A stretch of DNA of 64,000 bases, taken from assembly GCF_964204865.1 (NCBI RefSeq), contig NC_135256.1, forward strand, positions 23,588,703-23,652,702, in the 5' to 3' direction. The stretch's first letter is position 1. Each line of letters begins with the position of its first letter. This stretch comes from Styela clava. Its lineage: Eukaryota > Chordata > Ascidiacea > Stolidobranchia > Styelidae. Below are positions 44,164 to 56,359 of the stretch, one piece after another. A program made the position numbers and the translations under genes. The notes under the pieces are model-generated. The model did no database searches, was not told the DNA's origin, and saw only the letters and a program-made list of their open reading frames with translations.

Positions 44164-47100
44164 CTGCATGAAAAGTAAGTCCTCTCTTAGATTGATTACA
44201 AAAATGATGCAAAATCTGTAATTCTTTGTGACTATTTATAGTTTCTGCTGAATAGGAAACATATCTGTAGGACTGTTATTAGTAACTTACAGCATGTTGG
44301 AAGTGTGTTCCATACTCCATTTTCTAAACATTCTACTTGGTCGATTCCGTCTTTTGGCTGCATTCCTTTGGGACAGACCATTGTACATGAATATGGTGTA
44401 TCGTTACTCGTGTATTGGCATTCTGCCGTCATCGGTTTTTTCGCTTTCAATTCAAGATCGACGAGACGACAGAAAGGTTGTCGGTTCTGAGGATAACAGT
44501 AATCTCGATTTTCTTTCGAGACTTCAAGAACTCTAAAAATGAACCGATTTCAATTTTCGTAATATGTTATCTTGAAATTTCTCTCGGAATTTCTTAATCT
44601 ACCAATTTTGCTGGACTGTAAATTTTCCAATCCAATTTTCACGAATCACAGCTATACAGTACAATATTTGTCGATTGACCAAACTAGTCATATCACATTC
44701 TTCCGCGGCTTTTCGCGCATCGCGACTTTTGTGTCAAGAGCTTGGATAACAATAAAAACAGTTAAAGGTTAAGGCTTAACGCTACTGTGACGTGATCCAT
44801 GTCATAGTTCTACCGGCATATGCATCAACACCACTGTGTGGTATTAAAATTCTCATGTTTTTAACAATGATAACTTTAGCAAACTTTGCGAACCTTGCTT
44901 TGGACAGACAGCAAAAATGGGATGTTGTGTTGTAGACCTCATCAATACAACAATACGATCCGACACGATAAATCTTTCCTTCTTTATCACCAGGAGGACA
45001 GCAACCTATCGGTCGTGTCGGTGACAAAGATGAGAGTGAAATTCGAACTCGAGGTACTTTCCGTTCTTCATCTCTCAGAACCAGCTCATTATCTTTATCC
45101 AACTCCTCCAGTCCAGCAATTAGCTTCTGCGGTGGTGAAATTTCAGATTTTTCTTTTCGTTTTTTGCAAACAAGATACCCTGGAGTATTAAAAAGGTTGG
45201 TTAACTTCGCGTGATAATAAATGTAATAACATTCAGAAATTTTTATCGAAGTTGAGTTCTTTAGCAGTGGTGTTATAAATACAAGTAAAATGGAAACAGA
45301 GTGAAAATACAGATTGCAAGGTGATCGAAATTATTCATATGTTATACAATATTCATGTTGTTTCAAGGTAATCCATCAAATACTCACCTGGCAACAATTC
45401 CTCAAAATCTGAACAAAAGAAAATGAAAAAATCGTTATATTTTGCTTACATTTTTCCATCTTCATGTAATCGACAAATAAAATTTGCTTTATTAATAAAA
45501 TTCCCGTGAATATAAACACCAACTTACATTTTTATTGTATTGTGATATTACCAATTTAATTTGTTAGTGTAATTTAAATTATTACTGGGCTACCTCTTTC
45601 AAGTATTTGCTGGCACATCGAATAGCTTGATATTTACAGTATATACAATTACCGGAGATCGCTTTTGATAAATAGGCTCTTTGTGGTTTGAGATTATCAC
45701 ATATACACATTTGGAAGTAAGAATACATCATATATTTTCGCCTCAGGACGAATTTTCATAAACCTACATGCATCTGAGTTTTCATGACGTAAATCATAAC
45801 ATACAGGTCGATTAGCAGGTGGTAATTGTTTTAAGGCTAAATGTTTGAAACAAATTATGTAAACGACAGTAACAGTGCATTTTGTTGATTTATCTTTATA
45901 TCAAAGTAAAACCGTCAACATTTTGACTCAGATTTATATAATTTATTTAAATACCAAACACCCGAGAGTTTGTGAAATCTACAAAATTATTTAGAGCTTT
46001 TAGATAAAAGGAAAGTACGAGTTACATACCATTGGGTTCTTTCTCGTTGACGGTGAACGTCAAGGATTGTCCTGAAAAGAATTTTCACGCTGTATTAACA
46101 GTACAGCGCTTGTGTTTACACTGATAATGTGCCGCGAAAAATATGAAACTTAGGGTAAGGGATTGTCAGTGGCGAAATATTGACAAACCAAAGCACTAAT
46201 AATAAATCACTTGCACACGAAATGCTTCCAAAGGCATTTGTTTTAAATTTTAATCAATTTTCGCGACACTTCAATTGCTGAGTATGCAGTGGAATCTTTA
46301 TTTGTGTTGTCAATAATCTAGTTTTTGGATTTCACAGCATAATTAGTATAAAAAAAAAATACAAATTGTCTCGTGTTCATCCACATTTCCACAAAAGTTC
46401 TGGCTGCAATTATGAAATATTAAATATAGTAATATTCGTGATGAATGTAATTAGCCCAATTTTACCCAAGATACGTGATTTTTGATGGTATTAGTTTCTG
46501 GTGTATGAATTGCTTCCTATCTAAATCGCACGCCTCCTGAATAACCCGGTATGAACAAATTCGTGTTGTATTTTTTTCATTAGAGACCACTTGATTTTAA
46601 ATCAGTTTAATATCTTAATTTATCATCTTTAATAATTTTTTATCCTAAACGTTTTTTTTTATGGTTGTCATAAAATACGCGTCAACATTTGTGAAATTGA
46701 TCGATAGTCGAAAATATATGCAGTTATTTCATATCGCATTTTTCTAAAGGTGCTTTGGTAGTTCAAATTTGTTTCCAAAATCCTTCTAATGAGATTAAAT
46801 AAAATGTCATATTAATTTGCAAAACCATGCTTATATGCGAAAGTTCCGGTGTTTTATGATATTTTTTGTCGCTTCTTAGACACACCCAAATTATGACGCC
46901 TGTTATATTTTGTATTCCTTGTTCCTGAATTGTTCCGTGCGGAACATCATGCTGCGTATTTTATACACGATAACAAAGTTTGTGTCTTACCTTCGCTAAT
47001 CTCTTCCTCGTTAATGGTCAAGGTCAAAGTTTCATCTGAAAACATATGCATTGGCTGTTTTCTATTGATCCATTTCGTTGTCTATACTATACGTACAGCC

Positions 47101-50100
47101 AACGGAACAATACGAAATAACCATTTTCAACAGCCCAACAAAACGGAAACGTATAATCCGACTTGCAACTGACAGGAGCCAAATGGACGTTTTTGTTTTA
47201 TTGCCGTCCAGTAACAAAGTCACGTGACCCGTGCAAGTCCTCTATATGAAAACTTAAGATTTCAAAAATTGGTGTATATATATATAGCTTAAAACCATTT
47301 TAGACCTCAAAATGGACAAATTGCTGCAAGTAGGAGAAACCTAATAAATGTTATGTTATCCGTAGTTTTAAATGCGTTATATCCAGACCAGCAAGTAAAT
47401 ATAAATTAATTTCCACCAAACGAAGAAAACCACTAATACCAGTTTACGAACAAGCAACATATCAATTAATGGTCAAACACGTGCGATGTGTAATTTAATT
47501 ACTGGTTTAACTAAACGAATTATTTCCGATTGAGGTTTATGAATTACAATAAAAGTTTTGTATTTCAAAACGTGTAATTGTCAAGAAAATAGTACAGGTG
47601 TGGTTGAGAACAAGGAATCAAAGTGTTCGCTGTAATAAGATCTATTTTTATTAATTCCAAAAGTACCAAAGATGGTACAGATTATCGTTTTCACAAAAAA
47701 TTATTTTGATTCTCTTTAAACATGTACATCAATTTAATTCGTCAGCTTTCAATTGTTATCTTATGATCCGACATCGCTCACTTGATTTGCAAAATATCTC
47801 TTTCTCTTTTTGAAAATTAAATGATAAAAAATATTAATTCAATAGTATGGACATGGATTAGTGTATATCTACAAAAAGTCAAGTAGCTACCAAGTCCAGG
47901 GTTTATTTTGCAGAGGCTATAGCATATTTACAAAAATTTCCGATATGCCACAAAACTTCAGTTTGAAATTTTCCTGGCCTGGTAGCAAACTTTCATTTTG
48001 GGTTCATTATGTACTGACGTATCATATTTATCTGATATAATTAAAATTTTGGTAACGACTTCCCTATCTCGACGATGTATTTATAATATAAGTATATAAG
48101 TAATTGTGATGAATGTTACATGGCCACGTAAATGCTCTCGACATCTTCTTGTTATTTCACACGTCATTTGTCTATAAGTGGAATATAAATTATTGGGGCT
48201 ATAGTCGCATTCGATATATGAATCATACGCCAATATCAACACGTTATTGACTTGGCGTTTTGATAAAATAATACACACACATGCCTTAGGCATTCATTCA
48301 GAATATCACACAATTTTTTTATAGTTGCATGTTGCGTTTCACATTAAAAACGAAAATTTTCACTCAAGATTGCTATTTATTAAATTCCATTGTTCCAAAC
48401 TATCACGGACCGCAATGAGACGCTAAGGTTGTATTAGCCTACTAAGGGATACTAATTTATTGATTACATATGAATGAAAAGTTGAATAACAACAATAAAA
48501 TACTTGATTTGGGATTGAAGTGTAGATGTTTTGCATGTAATAGGATTAAGAAGACGCCTCGTTCCTCCTATAGTGCATTCTTAACTCTATAAGGCTTGTT
48601 GGGATTTGGTGCTAAGTGAGCTCGCTATATTTCTCGATAGGAAGCAATTTAAAAAAAGGATATAAAGTCAAACCTGGTTCAGCGGGAACGTTTCCAATTC
48701 TGGCATTGATTCGGTGGTCTGAAAAAAAATGTAAAATAGTAAAACACTGAGGCTGCATTGATACTAATATTCACTGTCTATATTTCAAGATTAGTAACGT
48801 CTTGAGTCCATGTGGAATTCGGAACAGAAACAGATTTTTGGCCTAGTTTTTTAAAAGTATTTTGTCTCGTTTTAATATGTTAGATGAAATTTGGGTTTTA
48901 AAATATTAATTCTGCGTAAATCCTAGGGCTATATAACAATATATTATCGAATTATATACTATAAATACTAATACACAAACTTGGTGACAAATAATTGACT
49001 TGTTTGTTTGACGTGTGTTTAGTCATTTGAGTCTGTGTGCGGTTTGTAATCGGCATATATGCAATTGTTCACCATAAGACTATATCTTATATGGAAATAT
49101 TCATATAACTCAACATATTATTCACACAATCAACATAACACTGTATCCCAATATTATATTTTTACCGTACAGTCTCCCATTTTTTTGGAAACGTATTTCG
49201 CCAACCTCATTAACAAAGTAAATAGAAAATTTTTGGAATTATCTATTTTAAAATTTGAGTCCTGAAAAACGTGTTTTGTGAATCTGCAATTGAACTTGAA
49301 ACTATAGTACCTTGATTTAAACTAGACATCAAAAGCCAGAACAACAAAAATCGGGAGAATGCACAAATATATGGAAACATATTTTTACTAACTTGTCATT
49401 CAAGAAAATGTCAATTCGTAGAGTTCGTCAATTTAATATTTTCGACACGCTAGCGAATCATCAACCGCGATTTAATCATACGATATATCGTGGTATAGGT
49501 TGTGTTTATGGTCATCTTATCAAAAGTTGGCATGTTGTTATTCTTATTCTAATTTTTATACAGATATTTTTGGTTACCGCCTTCGGGCTACCATTTTGTG
49601 GAGTTTGCATTAACAACATCATCAAACAGTGCCAACTAATGCCACCATTGGGATCTGATCATATATAAGACTACATTCTTAAGAAAGCGCTAGAAATCTT
49701 TTGCGTTGTCAAATTTATGAGAAAATCTTCAAGGTTTTGAATTCAACAATGCGTGAAATCATGATGAAAAAGGCTTTCATTTTTATTCTAACACTTCCTT
49801 ATTAAACTATAATATGACTTGGAGGCGAAAAGTATGTTGCTATACAAAACAATTATCACTTTTCATTTCTCCATTATTTTTACTTTTAATATTTCATTGC
49901 AAATGTTCACTTTGTGGGATTAAGTGTTATTGCCCTATGTTGAAAAAAATGTTAAATGTGCAAATTTTTATCCTGAAAGTGCATTTTACCATTTAAAATT
50001 GATTCTCACTCATGTGAGAGCTTATAAAACCAAGACAAAATTATCGCCGAAAATGGGTATAGTAGATTTTAAGAATTTTCCCGGATATGCTAAGGATTGA

Positions 50101-51928
50101 AGCCATCATCCTGAAAACACGATCGAAACCGTTGATTTGGATTATCCAAATGCTGTAGGACAAGCTTGAAAATCAATACTGTTCTACTTTTATTACGATA
50201 GTTAAGAGCATCGGGTTTAAAACTAGTTGGTTTGTACATACTAGATCAAGACTGAACAACTTATGCTTGGTACATGATTTGACGTTGCTGAGGAGTTTAC
50301 ATTACAATCTGTAATATTTTGAAACCCGATAGGATAATCTGAAACACTTGACAGAAGCAGCGTAAATACATTGGCAAAAAATGCGATTAACCTCCATTAG
50401 ATACCATAATTTGAGATATTATTTTATAACGGTCATTTTTGGTTGTGAAATATATTGTAAAACGACATTTTTGGATTTCGTGCATGTTCATTAATTATTA
50501 TGATTACTAACTCTATTTCACACGTGCAGAGACATTCAGCGGAATGAAGAAATTGAGAAGACAACAAATGAAAATTGACAAGTGAACTTCACATACAATC
50601 AAAGACTCCAAGTTATGAGTACTTTGCCAATAGATTCAAATAGCAACAATGCAAAACATAAGAAAAGCAAAAATACCAAAGAAAAAAATCACTATTTCTT
50701 TTCATCGAACTGTTATCCTAAGATTTCATGGCGAAGAAATTTTATTGCTTTCTCGTGAAAATTCAACTCATAAGTAGTGGAAAATTGTTGAGATTGATGT
50801 GAACTTTGGAAGAAATCGACTCGTGTTATTCAATTAGCTTTATAATAAACTTGCAGATTGCGTGTGTTCAAATGAACATTATTATATCCCGATCGAAAAA
50901 ACCTAAAAATCGAATTGTGAGTATTATTTTTAATCAGCCAAAATCAAATCAATTATAAAGTCATCAAATTGAATTATTGCAGTAATTACAACAATATTTC
51001 GGAAAAACAATCTCAAATGAATTTTCAACACAATGTCGTGAATATAAAAATAAGTTTGGAATAATCAGTAAAATTTCTTTTCAATTTATTCTTTACAAAA
51101 TATTGGTTCTTGATATTCTGGAGTAGGACGTCACCTTCAATGTTACATCGAATTTTTTTTTACATCGTTATTGATTGTTCACACGAATATTGCAAACTGT
51201 AACGCATGAGAAGTTAAAATCAACAGATAAATTAAATGAACCCTTAAGTTACCCAGTCGTTACTATTTTAATGATCGTAAATTTTATTTCCGCAGTCTTC
51301 CGTGGCAATTACATGGCTATTGAGTTTAAAAATTATGTTTTGATTGTTAAACCGTGTTCGATTACACCGAATTAACCTTTGGTCAAATGTAAATAAAGAG
51401 TTACACCTCGTGTCACGTACAAAGATCATTTGAATTTTTTTTTATAGAGGCTGGACAATAGACGGATCGCACACGGGCGGTGTTATCGATCTATATCTCG
51501 TACTCGAACAAGGCAAATTATCTATAGATACTGAAAAGTATTTATGTTACACAAGTAAAGTATATCACAAGACTTCCATAATAGAAGCAGATTTTATGCT
51601 ATAAAATAATATTTTCTTTTATAATTTTATTTACTAACAAACAGAGAACGTAGTTTTATCGGTCACGCCCTTCACCAATCGCTTTTGCGACATTTTATAG
51701 TTGATTGTGAGTTAATAGTTTTCAATTTTTAAAAAGTATGCATGATTGTGAAGACATGAATTTGTTAAACAATATATAAAATAAAATATAGTCACCTGTT
51801 TGACGTTTCTTGATGTTGTGTACCTGTGTTCGTTCTCTAACATCACCTGAATATTTCCAATAAGCAACACACACCAACGATATCAACGGAATTCCAACAA
51901 CCAATAATTTGACTGTCCGTCGAATCAT
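42422..51928 (-). CDS. Signal-anchored protein with galaxin-like, sushi and VWA domains (11 coding exons)
   Basis: Assembled exons: 51796-51928, 48674-48718, 46991-47035, 46030-46071, 45388-45408, 44814-45179, 44291-44530, 44030-44163, 43726-43852, 42941-43051, 42422-42645; total 1488 bases, 495 residues plus stop. Nearly all junctions are phase 1, and the whole joins in frame. Order: signal anchor VKLLVVGIPLISLVCVAYW (about 6-25) after two Arg, so probably a type II membrane protein; Lys/Glu-rich stalk from tiny exons; GCCPPGD and CCIDEVYNTTSHFCC (galaxin-like double-Cys); Cys-rich link; sushi domain (ECQYTSNDTPYSC to LPTC); VWA domain from DVWFLVEVS to the C-terminus. The sushi-plus-VWA pair recalls complement factor B without its protease, but no homology beyond domain order can be claimed. 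Exon 6 to 7 boundary is the least certain. Confidence 0.82.
43274..43476. mobile_element. MITE with 9-bp target duplication, copy 2 (203 bp)
   Basis: Near-identical to 8345-8531 but with an extra 16-bp repeat at its right end (atgggttcaaatgtac twice). Perfect 9-bp duplication gttctgaag at 43265-43273 and 43477-43485. Lies in an intron of the VWA gene. Confidence 0.92.
44291..45179 (-). CDS. VWA gene exons 6-7: galaxin-like Cys region and sushi domain
   Basis: Exon 6 (44814-45179) has double-Cys motifs at GCCPPGD, SYCCIDEVYN and HFCCLSK, the CC-x-Y-N-x-CC pattern of galaxin-type proteins. Exon 7 (44291-44530) has YCYPQNRQPFC and then a sushi/CCP domain with four cysteines, the conserved Gly/Trp (ENGVW) and LPTC. 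Exon 7 acceptor chosen as tttttagag| so that phases match. Confidence 0.7.
45388..48718 (-). CDS. VWA gene exons 2-5: run of tiny phase-1 exons
   Basis: 48674-48718 (45 bp), 46991-47035 (45 bp), 46030-46071 (42 bp) and 45388-45408 (21 bp). All are phase 1-1 with good ag/gt edges. Exons 3 and 4 are alike (ETLTLTINEEE and QSLTFTVNEKE), so one is a duplicate of the other. The 21-bp microexon encodes DFEELLP. Each can be skipped without breaking the frame, so the stalk length could vary by splicing. Confidence 0.65.
49393..49668 (+). CDS. Tetraspanin-like C-terminal exon, antisense in VWA gene intron 1
   Basis: Open reading from the likely acceptor region near 49404 to a stop at 49666. It reads RFNHTIYRGIGCVYGHLIKS, then WHVVILILIFIQIFLVTAFG and LPFCGVCINNIIKQC. 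The Tyr-x-GC near the membrane, the IQ-containing last helix and the Cys after it are as in the end of tetraspanins. No other tetraspanin exon (CCG loop, TM1-3) was seen on this strand nearby, so it may be a stray exon or a pseudogene. Confidence 0.4.
   Translation: MSFKKMSIRRVRQFNIFDTLANHQPRFNHTIYRGIGCVYGHLIKSWHVVILILIFIQIFLVTAFGLPFCGVCINNIIKQCQLMPPLGSDHI
49997..51795. other. Intron 1 of the VWA gene, nothing recognised
   Basis: AT-rich, no coding or repeat structure that I can support. Confidence 0.45.
51796..51928 (-). CDS. VWA gene exon 1: cytoplasmic tip and signal anchor
   Basis: MIRRTVKLLVVGIPLISLVC and then VAYWKYSGD. The hydrophobic stretch is followed by a charged stalk without small residues suited to signal peptidase. 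Donor CAG|GTGACT, phase 1. An alternative reading is a cleaved signal peptide. Confidence 0.75.
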
Positions 51929-52735
51929 ATTTATAGTATTTACAATAATATGCTATGCGAAAAGATTTATTTATTATTCATTTGTTTTTGTTTTTTGGAG
52001 AGAAACATTATTTCACTATAATTTAAAAGCCGAATGTATTCATTCATGAGATACATATACCTCTTCCGCTCAACTGTGGCGTCTACTCCTGTATCAACTT
52101 GAACAACTTTTTTGTTGTTAAAAAAATGTAATTCAATTAAAAAGAAAATTTCATCTGTTGTCAATCGCATATATCTTCTAACGTCACTATCGTTTTGAGT
52201 TGAAGAAGAATTTATAGCAAATAAATCATGACTGACGGATTGAACTATAAGCGTCTGGAAATCCGCCCACCAATATCGACATTTTTCTTCAGTTCATCAC
52301 CGCGGGGCAAAGTGCAACCTTTCAAGCAAAATCGGTGTAAAATCGCGATTTGATCTAAATTTTGATATACAGCAGCGTGTTACTCTGTCGTTTCAGCCGG
52401 GATCGTTAAATGTAATTGTATAGAACAGTGTAAATCATCGCTATTAATCCTGAAAGCGTAAAATTCACCCTCACTGCCCAAACTACTTTCAAGCTAATTA
52501 TGGCCAAACAAAAACCCAATGGTTAATTGAAAGTTTGTTTGATAATTTTATATTTACAAAGATTTGTCAATTCCAGGTAAATGAAACTGAGGCAACGCCA
52601 ATCAATACTACTATTTTGTAGCCTTCCTTTCGTAGGTGTTTTTTATCATCAAATATATCCCAAAAGAAAAGAAAAACGATGAAACTTGTTTGGCGTTTTA
52701 TTATGAAGTTTCTAGACATCATTCATGTATAGAAC
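51929..52735. other. Upstream region of the VWA gene
   Basis: Contains minus-strand ctataaatatg directly at the start of exon 1, too close to the ATG for a normal TATA box. No clear promoter or neighbouring gene. Confidence 0.35.
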
Positions 52736-54070
52736 AGTGGTTCTCAACCAGGGGTCGGTGGCAGTTCAAGGGGGGGGGGGGGCACGACACACGATTAATA
52801 ATTGATCATAAAGCGACTTCGTTTGCATACTTGCCTTTTAAAATAAAATTCCCTGTCCAGGCGTTTACCGCAGTTTCATTATCTGGATAGGTTCTTTGCG
52901 ATTACAGGGCGTATTCTGTGCGTGAATTGTTTGATCATAATTAGGCGTACCATACGTCCCGCTTTAGGCGGGACAGCCCCGCTTTTCAGCGTTTGTCCCG
53001 CCGTCCCGATAAGTCAGCCAAAAGTCCCGCTTTTCCAGCATGATACACAAACATGTTCTCGTTACTGTTGTTTCTGTGTAGCGCAGCGCTAGCCTACTTA
53101 CTGAAGGTGAATGCGTTCGTTTCCCGCTGATTCCCATTGATGGCAGACGTATCGCATGTAAAACCAATACTAATTAGTCTAAATTCGAATTATTTGTACC
53201 GGTATTGTTAACGTCAATTCCTTCCTATTTTTCGAACTGAACCCGATATTTGGACAGAGAATATGCGCATAAAATTTCGATAACAATATGGTCAATAAAG
53301 ACAGCCGGGACAGCTTTAAATGTAGGAATGTAGGCCTATATAGCAAAATCGGAAAATGTGAGGTTACAGAATCGTTGTCTTTTGAGGCGTCCCGATTTGA
53401 AGTCACAAAAATATGGTAACCCTAATCATAATGGATTTCAAAATATACCAATCAAAATAGTTCTCTGGTAGGCCGTCTAACCTGCGGACAGGCGGATTCA
53501 CTAGACTGAGAGATAACCTTCACTATCGCATTATAGACGCACAAACCCAAATATAAATTCCTAATGCCCAAAATACGAAAATGGAACGACAGTTACGTTG
53601 GCTTTACCAAAGTAAATTGAGATGAGAGGGAATGTGCGCAATGTCTGCATTGTAATGAGCAATGGATCATTACATCTATCTAAACTCCCAAAACCATGGT
53701 GACAAAAATCACCAGGTGAAAGACGTTGACATCGGTTTCTTGGCTGCCAAGCGAGTCAGATTTGACAAGAAAGCAACACTGGCCAAGATCGGGTATCTGT
53801 CCAAGGAAACAAAATCTAGAAACCGCCTTGATGTTGACAGTGACATTTGTCAGGCTTTATCAAAGACGGTGTTCAATAAAAGAAACCGCGCCAGACAGTC
53901 CCAAGCGCAAGATTCCCATTGATTGTATACTAAAAATTTGGACTGGTGGTTTGTTTTTGCATTCCATAAAAGGTCGTAAAACATAATACAATCCAGCACG
54001 TCTAGTATTTCGGAATGGCGAACATGGGGGGGCCACGAGAGCAAAAAGCCGCCGGAGAATGAATAATTCA
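52736..54070 (+). mobile_element. Decayed hAT element (Charlie-like)
   Basis: Left end cagtggttctcaacc, a classic hAT terminal repeat. A plus-strand open part at 53662-53922 reads FLAAKRVRFDKKATLAKIGY and RNRLDVDSDICQALSK, the C-terminal dimerisation segment of FAM200/ZBED5-like transposases. Near 54025, gggggggccacgag resembles the right subterminal part, but the right end itself is gone. A younger MITE (52942-53424) is inserted. Confidence 0.65.
52942..53424. mobile_element. hAT MITE with cgtcccg motifs (483 bp)
   Basis: Left taggcgtaccatacgtcccg; right in reverse tagggttaccatatttttgt. Perfect 8-bp duplication atcataat at 52934-52941 and 53425-53432. Many gtcccgc/gcgggac motifs lie next to the left end, possible transposase sites. 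Confidence 0.88.
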
Positions 54071-55588
54071 GTGCACGCATCCGATTTTCATAGATACCCT
54101 TCTGTCATATTATATCTTTATTTCGTATTATCTATAAAATCATATTCCGACAAATAACATTTTCTTAACATGATTCTCTATTTCCTCCCATTTCTATGTT
54201 TCTTCTATGTTTCCAGGTATTTGACTCGAAAATCTAACTAACTATCATTCTAGAGCAGGGGTTCGTAACTTGGGTAAATGTACTCATTGACCTGCATCCT
54301 AGGTAAACTTTGCAAGCAAGAAAGTCAATTGCCAAATGAGGCTGTTGGCCACGTGGCCAAGAGTATTGCAAAAACTTTGCGCAACTGATGTTCATTATGC
54401 TCCTGCTAAGGACAGACTCTAGTCTAGGGTCTAGCTAGGCCAATACCCTTTTGCACAGTTTACTAACAACTCACTAGAATAGACAATCTACACCAGTGAT
54501 TCCCAATCTTATTCGATATATTCCTCCCTTTGTCTATTTTGAATGTCTTTATTCCTCCCTAATATGAATAAAAAATCGTTTCGTTATTTGTAATATCTTA
54601 GTGGGCTCGAATCTAGTGTTACGTGCAACTAGCACTCCGGCTTTGTATAGTTTAAATCTGTGAGAAAGGATAAATCTGTTAAGCACTCTGAACCATCAAG
54701 TTCATCAATACCGAAATTTGCATTTTTTTGTTTCCAGAAGTCCAGAAGATAGAATGACCACACTGTCCGAAATCAAATTCTGATGAAAAAAAAGCTATTT
54801 TTCTAAACTATGAGGCATTTATTTGATCCACGTGACGCTAATCGATAATACGAACGCCGGAAACCGTTTGCGAATACATCGCATCAACGGAAGATTTAAG
54901 TGAACTTTGTTACACAAAATCACAAACTGTGCGATACAGGCAGGATGTGGATAGAAAGTGGTTTGATCATCTGAATTGGGAATGGTAAGAAACCGTCTTT
55001 CCCTGGTAAAACTTCAATACCTGTTGGCGCAACCTATATATGCCCGCGAATACGATCTTTTCCGATTTTGCAAGGTTCTGGTTGAAAATCCTTTAACGCA
55101 AAAATCATAATTTCGTAGATCAGACCATGGGCCGAAAAACGTACGGCGTTGGTTGGTGTGACTCTTTAGGGGAAATGTCAACTTTGTATTATTCGAAATA
55201 ATTACTCTTTACGAAAATCTAAAGTTGCAACCTTAAAATTGGAACAATAATGCGCAGAAGGCGCCGAAACTTGCCTTCCCGGGCTATTTTGATCAGATAG
55301 ACGTCGGCCGACGTCTTGGTTGGTTTGCTAATAAAAAAGTGAAAAAGACGTATTTTTTAATGCTTTTCACGTGTTTTATTACTTTCTTAGCAATACAATT
55401 TTTTATTCTATATATCATTTTAAAACAACCCGTTTTAAACGTTCGTACATAATTTTCTAATAAGTCCTTGTTAGGTTCCGCCTGAGACGTACTTCGCTGT
55501 CGAAGTTATCCAAGGCATATATATATAATCGCGCATTTTCATCTATCTCGTTTGGTTCATTTGGTGAAAGGATTATTGATAGCAGGCC
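54071..55588. other. Intergenic with stray hAT ends
   Basis: caggggttcgtaacttggg at 54256 and cagtgattcccaatc at about 54495 resemble hAT left ends, but no partner right ends or duplications were found. No gene seen. Confidence 0.4.
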
Positions 55589-55705
55589 ATGAAACGTCCA
55601 GTTGCCGGTAAATCGTTCAAGAAGAGAGCAAAATGGTGTTGGAAAAGGCTTGAATTTATGTCTTACTGCAAATGCCGCAAAATTGCAATTAAAAAAAAAT
55701 GTTGA
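55589..55705 (+). CDS. Possible small basic peptide, 38 aa
   Basis: ATG at 55589 to a TGA at 55703. Starts MKRPVAGKSFKKRAKWCWKR and ends SYCKCRKIAIKKKC: about a third Lys/Arg with four Cys. A TATA-rich stretch lies about 70 bases upstream. No signal peptide and no family recognised. Chance is a real possibility at this length. Confidence 0.15.
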   Translation: MKRPVAGKSFKKRAKWCWKRLEFMSYCKCRKIAIKKKC

Positions 55706-55932
55706 AAGTTAGGGGCATGGCCCCTCAGTCAGTGCTCGGCTACCATTGTGACGTGTTCCCGGCCTCCATTCGAGAGTTGAGTATATATATTGTGTTTTTC
55801 ATGTTTTTTGTTGCTTACTGATTTGGATTTCAACTGTATAGCTGGTATTGAGGTATAAGTGTGTGTTTCAATATAGCTGTTTGAATTCAATTCGATCGCG
55901 CAACTTTACAATGTACGAACATTTGGCATTAC

Positions 55933-56351
55933 CAGGCTTGTTCATGGGAATCCTATGGGAAACGTCCATGGAATGGGGTGGGACAGCACATAATTGTATT
56001 TCCCATGAGACACGAAATACCGTGTGATTTTCGGGGCATTGATGGTAAAACATTTCGTTATGAATTTCGTGTCCATATATTTGAGCATAGCTCTCTTGTT
56101 AGTTATAAAGAGCAAAATATATTCAGCATTACCAATGTACTTCGTGAAGGGGCTTATGAACACAGATATATATACTAGTTCTGAATTTTTAACGATAACA
56201 AAGTCAATAAATTTTGTCGTTTTGCATGTATCTTTGTACATTTAGTCCTATTTAGTAGACGCTAAATACAACATTTTTTATTGAATAGTATTTCAACCGG
56301 AATCCCATGTGATGGGATGGGACAGGAAAATATGTCCCATGGATAAGCCTG
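55933..56351. mobile_element. hAT MITE, caggcttg family, copy 2 (419 bp)
   Basis: Inverted relative to the copy at 11754. Ends caggcttgttcatggga and, in reverse, caggcttatccatggga. Perfect 8-bp duplication ggcattac at 55925-55932 and 56352-56359. Confidence 0.93.
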
Positions 56352-56359
56352 GGCATTAC

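Noticed and set aside
51967-52170. 67-codon minus-strand frame just upstream of the VWA gene
   Set aside because: Low-complexity AT-driven frame ending in Lys/Asn/Gln runs; no splice link to exon 1 and no known domain.
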